In this document: positions 6,301 to 8,564 of the stretch, in pieces
Numbering within the stretch: the first letter of the stretch is position 1
Layout of the letters: every line of letters starts with the position of its first letter
Assembly: GCA_003661185.1 (NCBI GenBank)
Contig: QMVQ01000056.1
Span: 1 to 8,564, forward strand
Direction of reading: 5' to 3'
Length of the DNA: 8,564 nt
Source of the DNA: Candidatus Alkanophagales archaeon
GTDB taxonomy: Archaea > Halobacteriota > Syntropharchaeia > Alkanophagales > B39-G2
Made by a program: the position numbers and the translations under genes
The notes under the pieces: model-generated
The model's input: only the letters and a program-made list of their open reading frames with translations
What the model was told of the DNA's origin: nothing
Databases searched by the model: none

Positions 6301-7551
6301 GTGAGCAGGATGGAGGTAGTATATTTCGTAGATGAGTTTCCGCCGTTCTTCAGGGGCGGCTTGGGCACTTATGCTATGGAAATGACGAGAAAGCTCATGG
6401 AGCTGGGACATAGTGTCACTGTTTTCTCACGGAACGTCGACCGGGCATCGACGAGGGGCTTATGGGACGGTATCGAAGTGCACAGGCCCGTCCTTGTAGA
6501 CCTTGCCAAAATTCTACCGTTCATCGTTCCTGCGGACGTCAGAAACTGGCCGCCGGAGGGGCGGCAGTTCTTTGCGGAAACACTCTGCTACAATATTCTT
6601 TCAGCTTCAAAGCTCGTGAACGTGCTCGTAGAGCAAGAAAAGCGAGATTTCGACGTAATCGTCTCGCACGACTGGCTCTCGGCGCCAGCGGGCATGATCG
6701 CATCGGAAATCCTGAAAAGACCTTTTATTTTCCACATCCACTCGACAGAGCAAGGCAGGGCGGGCGACGGCTCTACAACGATAAAAGTCATAGAAAAACT
6801 CGCAGGCGAGTTCGCAACAATCATTGTCACAGTAAGCTATGCTGTGCGGGACGAGCTTGTCAAGCTGGGCTATGATGAGTCGAAGATAAGAGTGGTTTAC
6901 AATGGTATCGACCCCACGAAATACGACCCTGCACGGGTGGAAAAGGACAAAGTATCCGGCTTAAGAGCGCATCTTGGCATCGGTGATAATGAACTTATGA
7001 TACTTTTCGTCGGCAGACTCACTTGGGTAAAGGGCGCTGACTCCCTCTTGCGGGCGATGCCTACGATACTTAGGGAGGTGCCGAATGCGAAGCTCGTAAT
7101 CCTCGGCGTGGGCGAGCAGGAAGGCTTGCTGAAGCACCTCATCTCAAGCTTGCAGCTGGCAGACAGCGTCGTATTAGAGAACAGATACGTGAGTGAAGCG
7201 GAAAGGATTCTCTTTTACGCAGCGTGTGACGTCGCAGTCTTTCCGTCAAGGTATGAGCCGTTCGGCATAGTCTGCACCGAGGCGATGGCCATGGCTAAGC
7301 CCGTGGTCGTCGGCGCCCGAGGCACGTCAGGACTTAGGGAGCAAGTCGTTCCAAGCGGTGATGACGTCTGCGGTGCGCATATAAACCCCGACGACCCGAA
7401 TGACATTGCAAAGTTTGCCGCTCTAATCCTGAAGGACGAAGGATTACGAAGGAAAATGGGGCAGAATGCAAGAAAGAGAGTTTTATCGCAGTTTACATGG
7501 GATAAAGCGGCAAGAGATACCATAAATATTTATGAAGAGGCAGCTAAATAA
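6301..7551 (+). CDS. GT4-family glycosyltransferase (glycogen-synthase-like, GT-B fold)
   Basis: A 416-residue protein with two Rossmann-like domains. The N-terminal domain has the loop GGLGTY (19-24), HDW (123-125) and HIHSTE (145-150). The C-terminal nucleotide-sugar domain has FVGRLTWVKG (236-245) and the retaining-enzyme EX7E motif with E319 and E327 (EPFGIVCTE). It transfers a sugar from an NDP-sugar; the donor and acceptor cannot be told. It resembles archaeal glycogen/starch synthase-like enzymes as well as envelope glycan transferases. No membrane segment is seen. The start is either GTG at 6301 or ATG at 6310; the family N-terminus (MEVVYFVDEFPP) fits the ATG equally well. Two small unknown genes follow, the first after 14 nt, suggesting an operon. 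Confidence 0.92.
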   Translation: MSRMEVVYFVDEFPPFFRGGLGTYAMEMTRKLMELGHSVTVFSRNVDRASTRGLWDGIEVHRPVLVDLAKILPFIVPADVRNWPPEGRQFFAETLCYNILSASKLVNVLVEQEKRDFDVIVSHDWLSAPAGMIASEILKRPFIFHIHSTEQGRAGDGSTTIKVIEKLAGEFATIIVTVSYAVRDELVKLGYDESKIRVVYNGIDPTKYDPARVEKDKVSGLRAHLGIGDNELMILFVGRLTWVKGADSLLRAMPTILREVPNAKLVILGVGEQEGLLKHLISSLQLADSVVLENRYVSEAERILFYAACDVAVFPSRYEPFGIVCTEAMAMAKPVVVGARGTSGLREQVVPSGDDVCGAHINPDDPNDIAKFAALILKDEGLRRKMGQNARKRVLSQFTWDKAARDTINIYEEAAK

Positions 7552-7565
7552 ATTCTGGTGGTCTC

Positions 7566-7802
7566 TTGGGTAAAGTTATAGTCTTGAATGGCAGGTTGGA
7601 TGAGCAGCGGTGGCTGAAACTTCACGAGATGCTTAAGGACATGCCTGGTTTCAAAGAAATGACCCAAAATTACGCTTCTATCCAAATATTCTTTGAAAGA
7701 GACGTCTCTAAAGCCTTACAGACGCTAATAAACGAGGGGTTCGAGATACACGGAGTTATGGACACCACAAACAGATTATCAAAATATGTAACACTTTACT
7801 AA
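7566..7802 (+). CDS. Small protein of unknown function behind the glycosyltransferase
   Basis: A 78-residue frame starting at TTG (7566), with GGTGG a few bases upstream and no in-frame ATG before residue 24. The product is soluble with no Cys cluster or signal peptide. The pattern of hydrophobic and charged residues suggests alternating strands and helices: KVIVLNG, RWLKLHEMLKDM, ASIQIFFERD, VSKALQTLINEGFEIHGV, YVTLY. I do not recognise the family. A gap of only 14 nt after the glycosyltransferase suggests co-transcription and perhaps a regulatory or accessory role, but that is inference. Confidence 0.65.
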   Translation: MGKVIVLNGRLDEQRWLKLHEMLKDMPGFKEMTQNYASIQIFFERDVSKALQTLINEGFEIHGVMDTTNRLSKYVTLY

Positions 7803-7823
7803 TTTTTATCTTGCGGACGGGAG

Positions 7824-8246
7824 ATGAGTCAGAGCGAAGAGAGCGAGATGGACGTGCTCATCAAAAGAACTATGGTTATCGCCTGCGTAATTGGAGTTGC
7901 CGTTGCCGCTTACCTCATCTGGGTGACTTATCAGGAGTCTTATTCCGCCCTTTACCTGCGTCCGGAATCGTATTCCAACTACGTCCATGCGGGGGACGAC
8001 GTGTCCTTTGTATATGGAGTGCAGTGCTTTGAAAATAAGCCTACAAAATACGACCTGAAGATATTTTTGGGGAACAAGCTCGTGAAGGAAAAGGAGTTCG
8101 AGCTGAAAAGGGGGGAAGTGCACGAAGAGCAGGAAACAATACACGTGCCTGAGGACACGACATTTCCTACAAAAGTAAGGCTCGTGCTCGAAGCCAATGG
8201 GCGGACATATGACGTCCACTTTTGGCTGAAAGAGGCGTCGGACTAA
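7824..8246 (+). CDS. Membrane-anchored protein of unknown function
   Basis: A 140-residue protein with a short charged N-terminus (residues 1-16, including KR at 14-15), one hydrophobic segment (about 17-34, MVIACVIGVAVAAYLIWV), then a polar domain of about 100 residues rich in strands. The positive charges before the segment predict the C-terminal part outside the cell, probably a small beta-sandwich such as those next to archaeal DUF1616-like membrane proteins; this resemblance is weak. It follows the 78-residue gene by 21 nt. The ATG at 7824 follows GGGAG directly, too close for normal initiation, so a leaderless start (T-rich box at about 7800-7810) or the second ATG at 7848 is possible. 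A link to envelope glycosylation is inferred from position only. Confidence 0.72.
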   Translation: MSQSEESEMDVLIKRTMVIACVIGVAVAAYLIWVTYQESYSALYLRPESYSNYVHAGDDVSFVYGVQCFENKPTKYDLKIFLGNKLVKEKEFELKRGEVHEEQETIHVPEDTTFPTKVRLVLEANGRTYDVHFWLKEASD

Positions 8247-8356
8247 GATAATTAGTTAGGGCTGTCGAAATTTAGGAAGATGTGGCTGCTAATCCCAAGG
8301 AGGGCAGGGGAGGCGGGCGGGAAAGATTTTTAAGTAGAAGAACCATACTAAAAAAG
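8247..8356 (+). promoter_or_regulatory. Non-coding region ahead of tnpB: G-rich tract and TATA-like box
   Basis: This 110-bp gap has no gene. Four G runs (8302-8304, 8307-8310, 8315-8317, 8319-8321) with loops of 1-4 nt meet the usual G-quadruplex pattern on the plus strand. TTTTTAAG (8327-8334) lies about 27 nt before the tnpB ATG, right for a TATA box and a leaderless mRNA. The left end of the insertion sequence should be somewhere in this region, but I could not find its boundary. Confidence 0.5.
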
Positions 8357-8564
8357 ATGGAAGCGACGAAGACAGTGCGGTGTAAGCTCATCGGGCTGAC
8401 GAGGAGGAAGGAGGAGCTACTCAATAGAGAGTATGATAACTTTCAGCATTGGCTTGAGACGGGAGAAGACAGAGGTGTATATTCAGCATACAAGCAAGAT
8501 GCGAAGTGGCTATACAAGAAAGCGAAGCGGATGAAAGGTGTTCCAATAAGAAAAGATTTGATAG
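8357..8564 (+). CDS. tnpB: TnpB / IS200/IS605-family OrfB, N-terminal part (runs off the window)
   Basis: The first 69 codons of a gene open to the right edge. The start MEATKTVRCKLIGLTRRKEE and the following NFQHWLETGED and AYKQDAKWLYKKAKR match the N-terminal (WED/REC-like) region of TnpB-type proteins of archaeal IS605/IS1341 elements. TnpB is an RNA-guided nuclease that helps keep its element in place. The RuvC active-site residues and zinc finger would lie beyond this window, so activity cannot be judged. No Y1 transposase (tnpA) lies upstream, so this may be a tnpB-only (IS1341-type) element. The ATG at 8357 fits a leaderless start behind the TATA-like box. Confidence 0.78.
   Translation, partial: MEATKTVRCKLIGLTRRKEELLNREYDNFQHWLETGEDRGVYSAYKQDAKWLYKKAKRMKGVPIRKDLI

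Overview
This window reads as a piece of archaeal chromosome. It carries archaeal/eukaryotic-type ribosomal proteins eL15 and eL37, a short Sm-like (LSm) protein, archease, a DUF424 protein, an intronless tRNA-Ile(GAU) with no encoded CCA, and A/T-rich TATA-like boxes about 25 nt ahead of several start codons, which suggests leaderless mRNAs. A corrinoid or F430-type a,c-diamide synthase next to Fe-S and acyl-CoA-type genes points to an anaerobic euryarchaeon, perhaps of the methanogen or alkane/methane-oxidiser (Syntropharchaeia/ANME-1-like) group. That placement is inference; no marker seen here fixes it.

Left part (1-1080). A short open frame runs in from the left edge. It is followed by about 210 bp of non-coding DNA that contains a 101-bp segment bounded by near-perfect inverted repeats. 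Archease is on the minus strand, then a methylmalonyl-CoA epimerase gene broken by at least three frameshifts.

Minus-strand block (737-3746). In transcription order: LSm, eL37, an Fe-S protein with three predicted [4Fe-4S] sites, then, after an 81-bp gap, a HadA/FAS1-like hot-dog protein, a MaoC-type (R)-hydratase, a FabG-like short-chain reductase and the broken epimerase. The last four are spaced by 1-12 nt and look like one acyl-thioester operon: the two hot-dog proteins probably form a HadAB-type dehydratase working with the ketoreductase. No acyl carrier protein is present, so CoA thioesters are the likelier substrates.

Middle (3747-4864). A compact A/T-rich bidirectional promoter separates LSm from eL15. 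eL15 converges on DUF424, which diverges from tRNA-Ile.

Right part (4865-8564). CbiA/CfbB (minus) diverges from a GT4-type glycosyltransferase (plus). Two small genes of unknown function follow the glycosyltransferase: a 78-residue soluble protein and a 140-residue protein with one membrane anchor. The window ends in the first 69 codons of a TnpB (IS200/IS605 OrfB) gene, preceded by a G-rich tract and a TATA-like box.

Most of the window is ordinary archaeal chromosome. I see no clear new defence or biosynthetic system. The points most worth a second look are the decayed epimerase in an otherwise intact acyl operon, the 101-bp inverted-repeat segment, and the two unrecognised genes behind the glycosyltransferase.
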